Positions 18,174 through 26,668 of a DNA stretch of 64,000 bases are shown one piece after another. The position numbers and the translations under genes are program-made. Under the pieces are notes generated by a model. The model made no database searches. It was not told the origin of the DNA and saw nothing but the letters and a program-made list of their open reading frames with translations. Location of the stretch: positions 340,537 through 404,536 of the forward strand of contig NZ_SZZM01000005.1 of assembly GCF_005281615.1 (NCBI RefSeq), read 5' to 3'. Each line of letters opens with the position of its first letter. Positions within the stretch are counted from its first letter, which is position 1. This DNA comes from Rhodoligotrophos defluvii. Lineage in GTDB: Bacteria > Pseudomonadota > Alphaproteobacteria > Rhizobiales > Im1.

Positions 18174-19070
18174 ATGGTGAACTATCTCAAGCATCTGCCG
18201 CGATTGACCCGCCTGCGCATGTTCGAGGCGGCAGCCCGGTTGCAAAGCTTCACCCTTGCTGCCCAGGAATTGAATGTGACCCAGGCGGCGGTCAGCCAGC
18301 AGGTGCGCACGCTCGAGCAGGAGCTTGGGGTGACCCTGTTCGTGCGGCTGCATCGTGGTCTCGATCTCACCGAGCAGGGGCAGGAACTGTTCCGCACAGT
18401 GAGCACGGCCCTTGGCCAGATCGCGACCGTTGCCGAGAACATGCGCGCCGCCAGCCGGCCACCGGTGATCCGGGTCGGGGTGACCTTCGCGGTGGCGACG
18501 TTCTGGCTGATCCCGCGCCTGCCGGCCTTCCGCGCTGCCCACCCTGAGCTTGACGTTCATCTCATCGCGACCGACCGCGGTTTCGACAGTGTCGCCGATC
18601 AGGTGGATATCGGCGTGGCCTTCGGCGATGGTGCCTGGGCCGGCTTTACGCCCACGCTGCTCAAGGAAAGCACGGTCTTCCCAGTCTGCTCGCCGGACTA
18701 TGCCGCGGCGCATCCGGAGATGCATGGCGTGGACGACTTGCTCAACCAGATGCTGCTCAGCATGGAAGACGACCGCCCGGGGCGGCTCGATTGGGGGGAA
18801 TGGTTCGCGCGTCTCGGCATAGATGGGTCTCGCGCCTCGCGCACGCTCAAGTTCAACAGCCATCCGCTGGTCATCCAGGCGGCTTGCGAAGGGCAGGGGG
18901 TAGCGCTCGGCTGGACGCTTCTGACCGACGACCTCATCGCATCGGGCCGGCTGGTGAAGCCTGTCGATGTCTTTGTGAAGATCCCCAAGTCGTTCTTCTT
19001 CGTCGAGCGCCAGGACAAGGTGACCACCCACACCAAGCTGTTTAAGGACTGGATCCTTCAGAGCGTTTGA
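18174..19070 (+). CDS. LysR-family transcriptional regulator (GcvA-like)
   Basis: A 298-residue LTTR. The helix-turn-helix covers about residues 18-62 (LTRLRMFEAAARLQSFTLAA, then AAVSQQVRTLEQELG), and the co-inducer domain runs from about 90 to the end. The segment opening with SFTLAAQELNVTQAAVSQQ is of the GcvA/AmpR type. The ATG at 18174 starts the usual family N-terminus; an ATG at 18132 with a nearby GGAG cannot be excluded. It splits the F420 locus, divergent from fgd and convergent with cofD, whose 3' end it overlaps by 13 bp. It most likely controls fgd-cofC-fbiC and perhaps the downstream uptake operon. Confidence 0.9.
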   Translation: MVNYLKHLPRLTRLRMFEAAARLQSFTLAAQELNVTQAAVSQQVRTLEQELGVTLFVRLHRGLDLTEQGQELFRTVSTALGQIATVAENMRAASRPPVIRVGVTFAVATFWLIPRLPAFRAAHPELDVHLIATDRGFDSVADQVDIGVAFGDGAWAGFTPTLLKESTVFPVCSPDYAAAHPEMHGVDDLLNQMLLSMEDDRPGRLDWGEWFARLGIDGSRASRTLKFNSHPLVIQAACEGQGVALGWTLLTDDLIASGRLVKPVDVFVKIPKSFFFVERQDKVTTHTKLFKDWILQSV

Positions 19071-20011
19071 TGTGCCGCAGCGGCTGCGTTCAGCACGGCT
19101 TTGGCCAGGGCAATCCTGTCGGCTGTGTCATGCATCATGGTCTCGGCGGGAAACGGCTTGATACCGGCTGCTGCGACTTCGCCCGTGAGATACGCGTCCT
19201 GCTCATCGAGCACGAAAAGATCGATCAGCCCGGCATAGTGCCGCGCAACCGCTGCCGCATCGACCGGCAAGCCGAGTTCGGCCATCATCTTGGCTGTGGG
19301 GCCCTTGATGGCGCGACCGCCGATGATCGGCGTGACCGCGACGACCGGCGCCGGCGCATTGCGCAGGGCCTGCCGCAGCCCCGGCAGGGCAAGGATAGGG
19401 TCGATGCTGAGGAACGGGTTCGAGGGGCAGATGACGATCGCCTCCAGCTCCGGATCCTGCAGGTTCGCCATCAGCGTCGGGTTGGGGCGTGCCGTCTCGG
19501 CCCCCTCATAGAGGAGGCCGGTGACCACCGGGGCACAGCGCCTTTCCACGAAATAGCGCTGCATCGGCAACAGCCCTTCGGTGGTCTCGACCACGGTCCG
19601 CACCGGATCATCCGACATGGGCAGGAGCGGGAAGGTGAGGCCGCAGCGCTCCGCCAGTTCTTGCGTCACGGCTGTGAGCGATGCCCCCTGCGACAGCCGA
19701 TGGGTGCGCCATACATGCATGGCGAGATCGCGGTCGCCGAGCTTGAACCAGTCCGGCCCGCCCAGGATGTGCAGCATGTCCATGAACGACCAGGTTTCGC
19801 CGTCCTGTCCCCAGCCAGTTTGCGGGTTGCTGCGTCCGGTGCAGGTGTAGATCACCGTGTCGATATCGGGGGAAATGTGCAGGCCGAGATGAGTGAAATC
19901 ATCGCCGGTATTGGCAATGACGAGCAATTCGCCTGGCCGGCATGTACGGGCGAACCCCTCCACCAGCTTGCTGCCGCCGACGCCGCCGGACAGGGCAATG
20001 ACCTTTGGCAT
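19058..20011 (-). CDS. cofD: CofD: Fo phospholactate(-analogue) transferase
   Basis: A 317-residue enzyme that moves the phospho-acid group from the guanylylated intermediate made by CofC onto Fo, giving F420-0 or dehydro-F420-0. The signature GGVGGSK is at 9-15, NTGDD at 34-38 and HISPDIDT at 45-52, with YTCTG and GWFKLGDRDLA-type motifs (here WFKLGDRDLAMH) following. The ATG at 20011 begins the canonical MPKVIALSGG; the longer open frame upstream is the end of cofE. It lies 10 bp after cofE and is cotranscribed with it, convergent with LysR. Confidence 0.96.
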   Translation of the reverse strand: MPKVIALSGGVGGSKLVEGFARTCRPGELLVIANTGDDFTHLGLHISPDIDTVIYTCTGRSNPQTGWGQDGETWSFMDMLHILGGPDWFKLGDRDLAMHVWRTHRLSQGASLTAVTQELAERCGLTFPLLPMSDDPVRTVVETTEGLLPMQRYFVERRCAPVVTGLLYEGAETARPNPTLMANLQDPELEAIVICPSNPFLSIDPILALPGLRQALRNAPAPVVAVTPIIGGRAIKGPTAKMMAELGLPVDAAAVARHYAGLIDLFVLDEQDAYLTGEVAAAGIKPFPAETMMHDTADRIALAKAVLNAAAAAHQTL

Positions 20012-20021
20012 GGGGCTGCTC

Positions 20022-20783
20022 CTATCGAAACAGATCCTGATCCTTGGGGCGTACCAGCGCCGCGGCGGGGATATCAGCGCCGCGCCAGGGAAAATCGCCG
20101 CTGATGACCACCACCGGCCGGCCTTCTGCTCCCTGGCCCTGCAACAGGGATGCGGCCGCGGCGAGCTCGTCGGCAATCGCCTCCTCGCTCACCATGAGGG
20201 CTCGGCCGAACAGGTCCGGCTTGCCGCGCAGATCGAGCAGTGCGGGCAGGCCGCTAGCGCCGATGGCCGTGCCTGTCGTCCCCATGCGCCAGGGCCGCCC
20301 GAGGCTGTCGGCGATGATGACCGCGACATCGATGCCGAGCCGTTCGGCGAAGCGGGCGCGCAATGCGGCGCAGGTGCCATCCGGGTCGTCCGGCAGCAGC
20401 AGTACGGTCTCGTCATCGCCGGCCACGTTGGACCGGTCCACGCCGGCATTGGCCAGCACCACCCCGCAGCGATGGGCCGCGATGATCAGTCCAGGCGCGG
20501 TTCTGACGATCTCGGTCGACTCGCGGAGGATGATCTCCACCAGGCGCGGATCCTTGTCGCATGCCTCAGCCAGCGCGCGTGCGCTGGCTGATGGGATCAC
20601 CGTCGCAAGGTCCACTGTGCGCCCCTGCGCCTTAGACACGATCTTCTGGGCGATGACGACGATGTCGCCGGACCGCAGAGCATATCCGTTCTGCTCCGCG
20701 GCCGCGAGGATGAGTTCGGCGAGGTCATCGCCCTGGCCGACCATGGGGAAGTCGGAGAAAGCGCTGGCGGAGAAGCTGTGCAT
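20022..20783 (-). CDS. cofE: CofE: coenzyme F420-0:L-glutamate ligase
   Basis: A 253-residue GTP-dependent ligase adding glutamates to F420-0. Motifs VIAQKIVSKAQGR (43-55), LRESTEIVR (86-94), NAGVDRSN (112-119) and DSLGRPWRMG are those of the family. It is the stand-alone CofE form: the C-terminal FMN domain of mycobacterial FbiB, which reduces dehydro-F420, is absent, and no other copy of that domain is in the window. It is first of the cofE-cofD pair. The 139 bp between it and the Liv ATPase gene hold no clear terminator, so read-through from the Liv operon is possible. Confidence 0.95.
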   Translation of the reverse strand: MHSFSASAFSDFPMVGQGDDLAELILAAAEQNGYALRSGDIVVIAQKIVSKAQGRTVDLATVIPSASARALAEACDKDPRLVEIILRESTEIVRTAPGLIIAAHRCGVVLANAGVDRSNVAGDDETVLLLPDDPDGTCAALRARFAERLGIDVAVIIADSLGRPWRMGTTGTAIGASGLPALLDLRGKPDLFGRALMVSEEAIADELAAAASLLQGQGAEGRPVVVISGDFPWRGADIPAAALVRPKDQDLFR

Positions 20784-20922
20784 GGGGCAACTCGATTGTG
20801 GCCGGCCGAATTTGTGCCTGCCGGGCGCGAGATCGGCAGCAGAACATGGGCGGTCTATAGTCCAATTGCCTCAGGATGGGTAGACGGCCGCGGAAGGTCA
20901 CGCCGATGGCGCGCGGGCCGGC

Positions 20923-21630
20923 TCAGGCATGCTCGAGCGTCAGGTGGCGCGCAATGACCTCATCCGACGCGGCGAGGTCCGCGCTCGTTCCCGACCAGAC
21001 GAGGCAGCCCTGATCGATGATCAGGTGCCGGTCGGCCACCGCGCGGCAGACATTGATATTTTGCTCCACCAGCAGAATGGGCAGGCCTTCCGCCTTGAGC
21101 TCCTGGAGCAGCGCCACCACGCGCTCGACGATGACCGGCGCCAGTCCCTCGGTCGGCTCGTCCAACAGCAAAAGGCGCGGGCCCACCAGCAAGGCTCGCG
21201 CAATGGCCAGCATCTGCTGCTCGCCTCCGGACAGCTTGCCGCCCGGCGTCTTCCGGCGCGGCTTGAGGGCAGGGAACATTTCCTCGACCCGGTCGATCGT
21301 CCAGGGCGAGGCGGCATTTTCCGCCAAGCGCAGGTTCTCCTCCACGGTCAAGCTTGCGAAGATCCCACGCGTCTCCGGCACGAAGGACATGCCCTTGCGC
21401 GTCAGCTGAAAGCTGGGCTGCGCCGTCACGTCCTCACCGGCAAAGCGCACCGAGCCCTCGATCTGCGGCAACAGCCCCATGATCGAGCGCATCGTGGTCG
21501 TCTTGCCCGCACCATTGCGGCCGAGCAATGCGACGGTCTCGTGCTCGCCCACCGCGAAGGAGACCCCCTGCAGCACATGGCTCTTGCCATACCACGCATG
21601 CAAATTCTCGACGCTGAGCAGCGCGCTCAT
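20923..21630 (-). CDS. Branched-chain-amino-acid-type (HAAT) ABC transporter ATPase, LivF-like
   Basis: A 235-residue ATPase with Walker A GRNGAGKTT, signature LSGGEQQM, Walker B LLLLDEPTEGLAP and the LivF-type short C-terminus (HLIIDQGCLVWSG). It overlaps the LivG-like gene by 4 bp. It is the last Liv gene of the leftward operon that begins with the FMN reductase at 27265. Liv-type systems carry amino acids, urea, amides and aromatic acids; the substrate is not defined by these motifs. Confidence 0.94.
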   Translation of the reverse strand: MSALLSVENLHAWYGKSHVLQGVSFAVGEHETVALLGRNGAGKTTTMRSIMGLLPQIEGSVRFAGEDVTAQPSFQLTRKGMSFVPETRGIFASLTVEENLRLAENAASPWTIDRVEEMFPALKPRRKTPGGKLSGGEQQMLAIARALLVGPRLLLLDEPTEGLAPVIVERVVALLQELKAEGLPILLVEQNINVCRAVADRHLIIDQGCLVWSGTSADLAASDEVIARHLTLEHA

Positions 21631-22379
21631 GCTGACGACCCCAAGTAAGCTTCCTTGACCCGCTCGTCATTGCGGATCTCGGCCGGTGTGCCCTCGGCAA
21701 TCTTGACCCCCTGCGCCAGCACGGTGATCCGGTCCGAGATGTCGAGCACCACCGACATGTTGTGCTCAATGAGCACCACCGTGCGCTGCGGTGCGAGCGA
21801 GCGGATCAGAATTTTCGTGCGGTGCACGTCGTCGATCCCCATGCCGGCCAGGGGCTCGTCGAGAAAGACCACCCGCGGGTCGGAGGCGAGCGCCATGCCG
21901 ATCTCCAGCGCGCGCTGCGCGCCGTGCGACAGGTCGCCCGCGCGCGTTCCCGCCCGGTCAGCCAGCCCGACCGTCTCGAGCAGCTGCAGCACCTTGTCGT
22001 GTTCGCCGGGCGTGCGCGAAGGCGAGCGCCAGAAGACCCACGGTGTAAAGCCCGTCGTCGCCTGAACCCCCACCCGGATGTTCTCGGCCACCGTCAGCTC
22101 CGGAAAGATGTTGGTCACCTGGAATGAGCGGGCCATGCCGAGATGGACGCGCCGGTTTGCCGGCAGCCGGGTGACGTCGCGGCCCGCCAGGAGAACGGTG
22201 CCGGTGTCGGGCGGCCGCACCCCGGAAAGGGCGTTGAACAGCGTGGTCTTGCCGGCGCCGTTCGGGCCGATCACCGCATGGATGCTGCCGCCGGCGATGT
22301 CCAGGTCGAGCTCCGACACCGCCTGGAAGCTCCCGAACCGAACGCCGACATTGCGTGCTTCAATGGCCAGTGGTGGCAT
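21627..22379 (-). CDS. HAAT ABC transporter ATPase, LivG-like
   Basis: A 250-residue ATPase: Walker A GPNGAGKTT near 36-44, the LivG-type LARSFQVTNIFPELTV region, signature LSHGAQR and Walker B VVFLDEPLAGMG. The LSHG form in place of LSGG is common in LivG proteins. Its first 20 bases overlap the end of the LivM-like gene, and its last 4 overlap livF. Confidence 0.94.
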   Translation of the reverse strand: MPPLAIEARNVGVRFGSFQAVSELDLDIAGGSIHAVIGPNGAGKTTLFNALSGVRPPDTGTVLLAGRDVTRLPANRRVHLGMARSFQVTNIFPELTVAENIRVGVQATTGFTPWVFWRSPSRTPGEHDKVLQLLETVGLADRAGTRAGDLSHGAQRALEIGMALASDPRVVFLDEPLAGMGIDDVHRTKILIRSLAPQRTVVLIEHNMSVVLDISDRITVLAQGVKIAEGTPAEIRNDERVKEAYLGSSA

Positions 22380-23337
22380 CGATCTTGCGCCCGGTTAGAC
22401 GAGAGGCGAGCTGGCTCACGGCACCGCTCAGGCCGTCCCGCAGGAACAGTACGATCAAGATGAGCAGCACCGCCACGATCATCAGCCAACGCGGCCACAG
22501 ATGGCCAATGAGATCCGCCAGCATCACATAGAAGCCGGCGCCCAGGAGCGCGCCAGCCGGTGAGCCCACCCCGCCGATCAGCGCCATGATGAGCAGCCTC
22601 TCGCTCATTTCGAGGTCAATGGCGCTGGGCGGCACGAAGCCGAGAAACAAGGTGTTCATGGCACCGGCCAGGCTGGCGATCCCGCCGGCTATGGCAAAGG
22701 CCGCAAGCTTGTAGCGGCGGGTGCTGTAGCCGAGCGCTTCCGCCCGCCCCTCATTGCTGCGGATGGCATCGAGCACCGAGCCGAGCGGGGATGCCCTGAG
22801 GCGCTGCACCAGCAGGAACGCCGCCAGGAACAGCGCCGCCAGCACGAAGTAAAGGACATAGGCGCTGGCCGATACGTTGTCGGAGACGAATTCGGGGCGC
22901 GGCACCCCGGACAGGCCATTCTCGCCGCCGGTATAATCGTTGAGCGCCAGCATGGCGAAGAACCCGGTCTGCGCAAATGCGAAGGTGAGCATGACGAAAT
23001 AGACGCCGCGCCGCCGTACGATGAGGAAGCCGATCGGGATGGCGAGCAGGGCACCGCCAATGGTGGCGGCAATCACCGAAAAGCCGCTGCCGGCAGCGAG
23101 GTCGCGCAGCAGGATGCCGGATGCATAGGCCCCAAAGCCGAAATACAGGCCTTGTCCGAACGAAAGCAGGCCGACGCTGCCCAGCAGCAAGGCACAGCTC
23201 AGCGCGCCGGTCGCATAGACGATGATCTCGCTCGCCAGCGTCACCGAGGGCAGCACGAATGGCAGCGCCAGCAGGGTAGCGGCGACGAGCGCGGTAATGA
23301 GATCGGGAAAGCGGCGATGGCCGATCCTGTCCTTCAT
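22360..23337 (-). CDS. HAAT ABC transporter permease, LivM-like
   Basis: A 325-residue permease with about nine hydrophobic segments and the LivM motif LLSFGQGLYFGFGAYASG (about residues 59-76), then RRGVYFVMLTFAFAQ and the EAA-like region NEGRAEALGYSTRRYKLAAF. The ATG at 23337 overlaps the LivH-like stop (ATGA), fixing the start within a longer open frame. Its 3' end runs 20 bp into the LivG-like gene, an unusually long overlap that implies coupled translation. Confidence 0.93.
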   Translation of the reverse strand: MKDRIGHRRFPDLITALVAATLLALPFVLPSVTLASEIIVYATGALSCALLLGSVGLLSFGQGLYFGFGAYASGILLRDLAAGSGFSVIAATIGGALLAIPIGFLIVRRRGVYFVMLTFAFAQTGFFAMLALNDYTGGENGLSGVPRPEFVSDNVSASAYVLYFVLAALFLAAFLLVQRLRASPLGSVLDAIRSNEGRAEALGYSTRRYKLAAFAIAGGIASLAGAMNTLFLGFVPPSAIDLEMSERLLIMALIGGVGSPAGALLGAGFYVMLADLIGHLWPRWLMIVAVLLILIVLFLRDGLSGAVSQLASRLTGRKIDATTGH

Positions 23338-24197
23338 GCGCGCCCCATGAGACCTGTGGGCCGCAGCAGCAGCACGAGGGCCATGGCGGCATAGATCATC
23401 AGCTGTGCGCCTTGAGGCCACAGGCTCGCCATGACGGACTGGATGATGCCGATCAGCAATCCGCCGACCAAGGCACCGGTGAAGCTGCCGATGCCGCCGA
23501 GCACCACGACCACGAAGGCGATCGACAGCGCCTCCCTGGCCATGAACGGGTCGACCCCGCGCAAGGGGGCGGCAAGCGCGCCCGCCAGGCCGGCCAAAGC
23601 GCCGCCCAAGGCAAAGGCTATGAGGAAAACCTTCTTCACGTCGATGCCGAGCAGCCCGACCATCTCGGCGCTTTCCGAGCCGGCGCGCAGAATGGCGCCG
23701 AACCGGGTGCGCTCGATCACCAGCCACATGGCGATCGCGATCGCCGCGGCGACGGCCACGACAGCCAGCCGATAGGCCGGATAGACGAAGTTGCCGATCA
23801 TCACGATCCCCGACAGGATCTCGGGCACGGGCACGTTCTGGCCGAGAGACCCGAAGATCATGACGATGCTCTCCTGCAGCAGCAGCGCCACCGCGAAGGT
23901 GATGAGGATCTGGGCCTCGTGCGGCAGCTGGTAGGTATGCCGCAGCAGCAGCCGCTCGGCGATGATGGCGAGCAGCGCTGCCGCCGCGGGGCCCAGCAGC
24001 AAGGCCCAGAGCATGCTGCCGGTGGCTTGGCTGATCGCATAGGCCACATAGGCCGCGACCATGTAGAGCGCTCCGTGGGTGAAATTCACGAAGCGCATGA
24101 GGCCGAAGATCATCGTCAGCCCGACAGCCAGCAGGAAATAGATCATGCCGATGCCGAGGCCGTTGAGGACCTGGAAAACCAGAAGCTTGATCGACAC
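23334..24197 (-). CDS. HAAT ABC transporter permease, LivH-like
   Basis: A 287-residue permease: LNGLGIGMIYFLLAVGLTMIFG and RFVNFTHGALYMVAAYVAY near the N-terminus are LivH hallmarks, and the C-terminal part carries VVVLGGIGSFTGALVGGLLIG. It follows the binding-protein gene by 10 bp. Confidence 0.94.
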   Translation of the reverse strand: MSIKLLVFQVLNGLGIGMIYFLLAVGLTMIFGLMRFVNFTHGALYMVAAYVAYAISQATGSMLWALLLGPAAAALLAIIAERLLLRHTYQLPHEAQILITFAVALLLQESIVMIFGSLGQNVPVPEILSGIVMIGNFVYPAYRLAVVAVAAAIAIAMWLVIERTRFGAILRAGSESAEMVGLLGIDVKKVFLIAFALGGALAGLAGALAAPLRGVDPFMAREALSIAFVVVVLGGIGSFTGALVGGLLIGIIQSVMASLWPQGAQLMIYAAMALVLLLRPTGLMGRA

Positions 24198-24207
24198 CAG
24201 TGTCTCG

Positions 24208-25410
24208 CTATGCCGACATCTTGCAGCCGGTCTTGTCCGGCGCCAGGAACACCTTCTCCTCGCCCAGGATTTCGATGTAATCGTCGGGATCGGCCATTTC
24301 CGCCTTGGCCTTGCCGCGCATGAAGTAATAGGGCTTCAGCACCTGGTGGTCTTCCGGCCGGATGGTTTCGGTGCCGGTCAGCCCCTCATAGCTCAGACCT
24401 TCCAGGGCGGCGATGACGGCGGGAACGTCAGCCGTTCCGGCCTTGTTCAAGCCCTCCACGATGATCTGGGTGACGGCCCATCCTGCCGCGCTGAGATAGT
24501 TGGGCACCCGCTTGTGGGCGGCCTCGAACTTCTCGCGGAACAGGCGGTTTCCGGGCGTGTCGACCCCGTGCCAGTAATTCGCCCCGAAATAGACGCCTTC
24601 GCAGATATCCGGGCCCCAGGCCTGGAACTGATCGAGGGCGGTCGACCAGACCACCAGGATCTTGGTGTTGCGCTTCATGCCGAAGCTCACCGCCTGGCGC
24701 AGGACGTCGATCGTCTGGCTGCCGAAATTGCAGATGGCGAGGACGTCCGGCTCGGCGGCGATCGCCGACGTGATGAACCCGCTGTACTCGCGGTCGCTCA
24801 GCGAATGGTAGCTGTTGCCGATATGCTCGCAGCCGAGCTCGGTCAGTGTGGCCACCGTGTTCCTGAGCAAGCTTTCCCCGAACACATACTGGCCGGTGAT
24901 GGTGTACCAGCGCTTCGCATCGGGATAGCGCTTGACGAACGGACGGATGGTGGCATTGGCCGCGCTGTAGGTTGCCACCGGCCAGCGGAACGAGGCCTTG
25001 TTGCAGTCGACGCCGGTCATCTCGTCGGCACCGGCCAAGTTGATGTTGACCCCGCCGCCGCGATAGACCTCCTTGGCCACCGCCAAGGCGATCGCGCTGT
25101 TGGTTGTGCCGATGAAGTGCTTGATGCCTTGCTTCTGCATGGCTTCCTGCACCAGGCGGACCGAACGTCCGGGGTCGCCGTGATCGTCCAGCAGAACATA
25201 GCCGAGCGGGCGCCCGGCGGCCTCCTTGTAATATTCGTAGGCAAGCCGATTACCGATCTCGACCTGCTCGCCGACATTGGCGAACACGCCGGACAGCGAG
25301 GTGATGACACCCAGATCGAGCTTCTCTCCCTGCGCGGCCGCACGCCCGATGATGGCCGGCATGGCGAGTGTCGCGGCGGCACCTGCCAGAATTTTGCGTC
25401 TTGTGATCAT
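24208..25410 (-). CDS. HAAT ABC transporter substrate-binding protein
   Basis: A 400-residue type-I periplasmic binding protein (Peripla_BP_6). The N-terminus MITRRKILAGAAATLAMPA has a twin-arginine motif (TRRKIL) and a cleavage-like GRAAAQG, so Tat export is likely. The fold opens with LDLGVITSLSGVFANVGEQ. The ATG at 25410 is preceded by AAGGGAG 8 bases away; an ATG 21 bases upstream is in frame but has no ribosome site. It lies between the LLM monooxygenase gene and the LivH-like permease gene, so the importer likely supplies the monooxygenase. Confidence 0.92.
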   Translation of the reverse strand: MITRRKILAGAAATLAMPAIIGRAAAQGEKLDLGVITSLSGVFANVGEQVEIGNRLAYEYYKEAAGRPLGYVLLDDHGDPGRSVRLVQEAMQKQGIKHFIGTTNSAIALAVAKEVYRGGGVNINLAGADEMTGVDCNKASFRWPVATYSAANATIRPFVKRYPDAKRWYTITGQYVFGESLLRNTVATLTELGCEHIGNSYHSLSDREYSGFITSAIAAEPDVLAICNFGSQTIDVLRQAVSFGMKRNTKILVVWSTALDQFQAWGPDICEGVYFGANYWHGVDTPGNRLFREKFEAAHKRVPNYLSAAGWAVTQIIVEGLNKAGTADVPAVIAALEGLSYEGLTGTETIRPEDHQVLKPYYFMRGKAKAEMADPDDYIEILGEEKVFLAPDKTGCKMSA

Positions 25411-25487
25411 GTCCGAACTCCCTTTCCCCATTTCTGTTTAACTAAGCCGAGGCTATCTCCCCTCGAGAAAGCCCCGGCTGCTGCCGC

Positions 25488-26636
25488 TCAGCTATTGGCG
25501 GCCATCGCCGCAGGCTGCTGAGCGCCGAAGGGCTGCCGCAAGCCGCGGCTCTCGAGGATGGGCAGCACGTCCCGGATGAGGCGGTTCAGCCCATCGATGA
25601 AATCAACCCAGGTGCACAACACACCGTCGAGCCCTGCATCTGCGAAGGTGTGCAGCTGGTTCGCGATATCATCGGCTGTGCCCACGAGAATGTTGCCGCC
25701 GGCACCGGCCGCGAAGCGCTTGCGGAACTCCCGTAACGCGCTGGGATCGAGGATCTGTGTCTGGGCGCCGAGCCCGGCGGACCAGGCGTCCAGGCTCTCC
25801 GAGTCCTCCATTTCGACCGCATAGTAGTTGAGGTAGTCCTCGGCTTCCCTGCGCGTATCCCGCTGCACCACGGGGCAATAGGTCCACACCTGCACCTCGC
25901 GGCCGAACTGCTCGCGCGCGGTCACCTTGTATTCGTCGATCTGCTTGCGGATCACTGCCGGGTCGTCGGACTTGAGGATCACGAAGCACATGTCCGCGTG
26001 CTCGCAGGCGAAGCGAAGTCCGCGGGGTGAGCCGCCGGCATTCATGATCGGCGGGCGAGGCTGCTGGATCGGCTTTGGAAACGAAGCCCCCCGCACGACC
26101 TTGTAGAACTCGCCGTCGAAATCGAATTCCTCATCCTCGCGCCACATGCGCTCCATCACCTCGAGCCATTCCGCCAGATGATCGTAGCGCGCGTCATGCT
26201 CCTTCATGGGGGCGCCGAACATCTCGAGCTCGTGCTTGTTCCAGCCGCCGACGACATTCAGGCCGAAGCGGCCGTTGGAGATGATGTCGATGGTGGCGCA
26301 CTGCTTGGCGCAGGTGATGGGGTGGATGGTCGGCGCATGGGATGTGGCGAACACGGCGGAATAGCTGGTGGCCTGCGCAATGCCCGCCGCCCAGGTGAAC
26401 GGATCCATGACGATGCCGCTCGGATGGTTCGGCCGGCCGGGGATGTAGCTCTTCCAGCGGGCATAGGCGACGATCGCCTCAAAGCCTGCCGCATCGGCCA
26501 TCTGCGCGGTCTGCACCGAAGCGGGCCAGGTCGGCTTGTAAGCTTCCGGCACCAGGGTTTGAGCGCCGCCCTTGCCGTTGGTGCCAAAGATCCCGAGCTT
26601 CATTCGGTTGGCGTTGAAGAGGGGGTTGCGCGTCAT
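25488..26636 (-). CDS. LLM-class FMN-dependent monooxygenase (RutA/SfnG-like)
   Basis: A 382-residue luciferase-fold monooxygenase. The segment IIDISNGRFGLNVVGGW-like region (here DIISNGRFGLNVVGGW, about residues 117-132), followed by HDARYDHLAEWLEVMERMW and IMNAGGSPRGLRFACEHAD, matches the RutA (pyrimidine oxygenase)/dimethylsulfone monooxygenase group, which uses FMNH2 and O2. An FMN reductase gene lies 32 bp upstream on the same strand, which fits a two-component enzyme. The amidase and CE4 deacetylase genes upstream suggest ring opening of a nitrogen heterocycle; the substrate is inference. The start is ATG at 26636. Confidence 0.88.
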   Translation of the reverse strand: MTRNPLFNANRMKLGIFGTNGKGGAQTLVPEAYKPTWPASVQTAQMADAAGFEAIVAYARWKSYIPGRPNHPSGIVMDPFTWAAGIAQATSYSAVFATSHAPTIHPITCAKQCATIDIISNGRFGLNVVGGWNKHELEMFGAPMKEHDARYDHLAEWLEVMERMWREDEEFDFDGEFYKVVRGASFPKPIQQPRPPIMNAGGSPRGLRFACEHADMCFVILKSDDPAVIRKQIDEYKVTAREQFGREVQVWTYCPVVQRDTRREAEDYLNYYAVEMEDSESLDAWSAGLGAQTQILDPSALREFRKRFAAGAGGNILVGTADDIANQLHTFADAGLDGVLCTWVDFIDGLNRLIRDVLPILESRGLRQPFGAQQPAAMAANS

Positions 26637-26668
26637 GATCTGCGTGTCCTTTGATGCCGCCGTCGCCG

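Noticed and set aside
25488..26636. Second LLM enzyme considered as F420-dependent
   Set aside because: Its RutA-like motifs and adjacent FMN reductase gene indicate FMN use, despite the F420 genes nearby.
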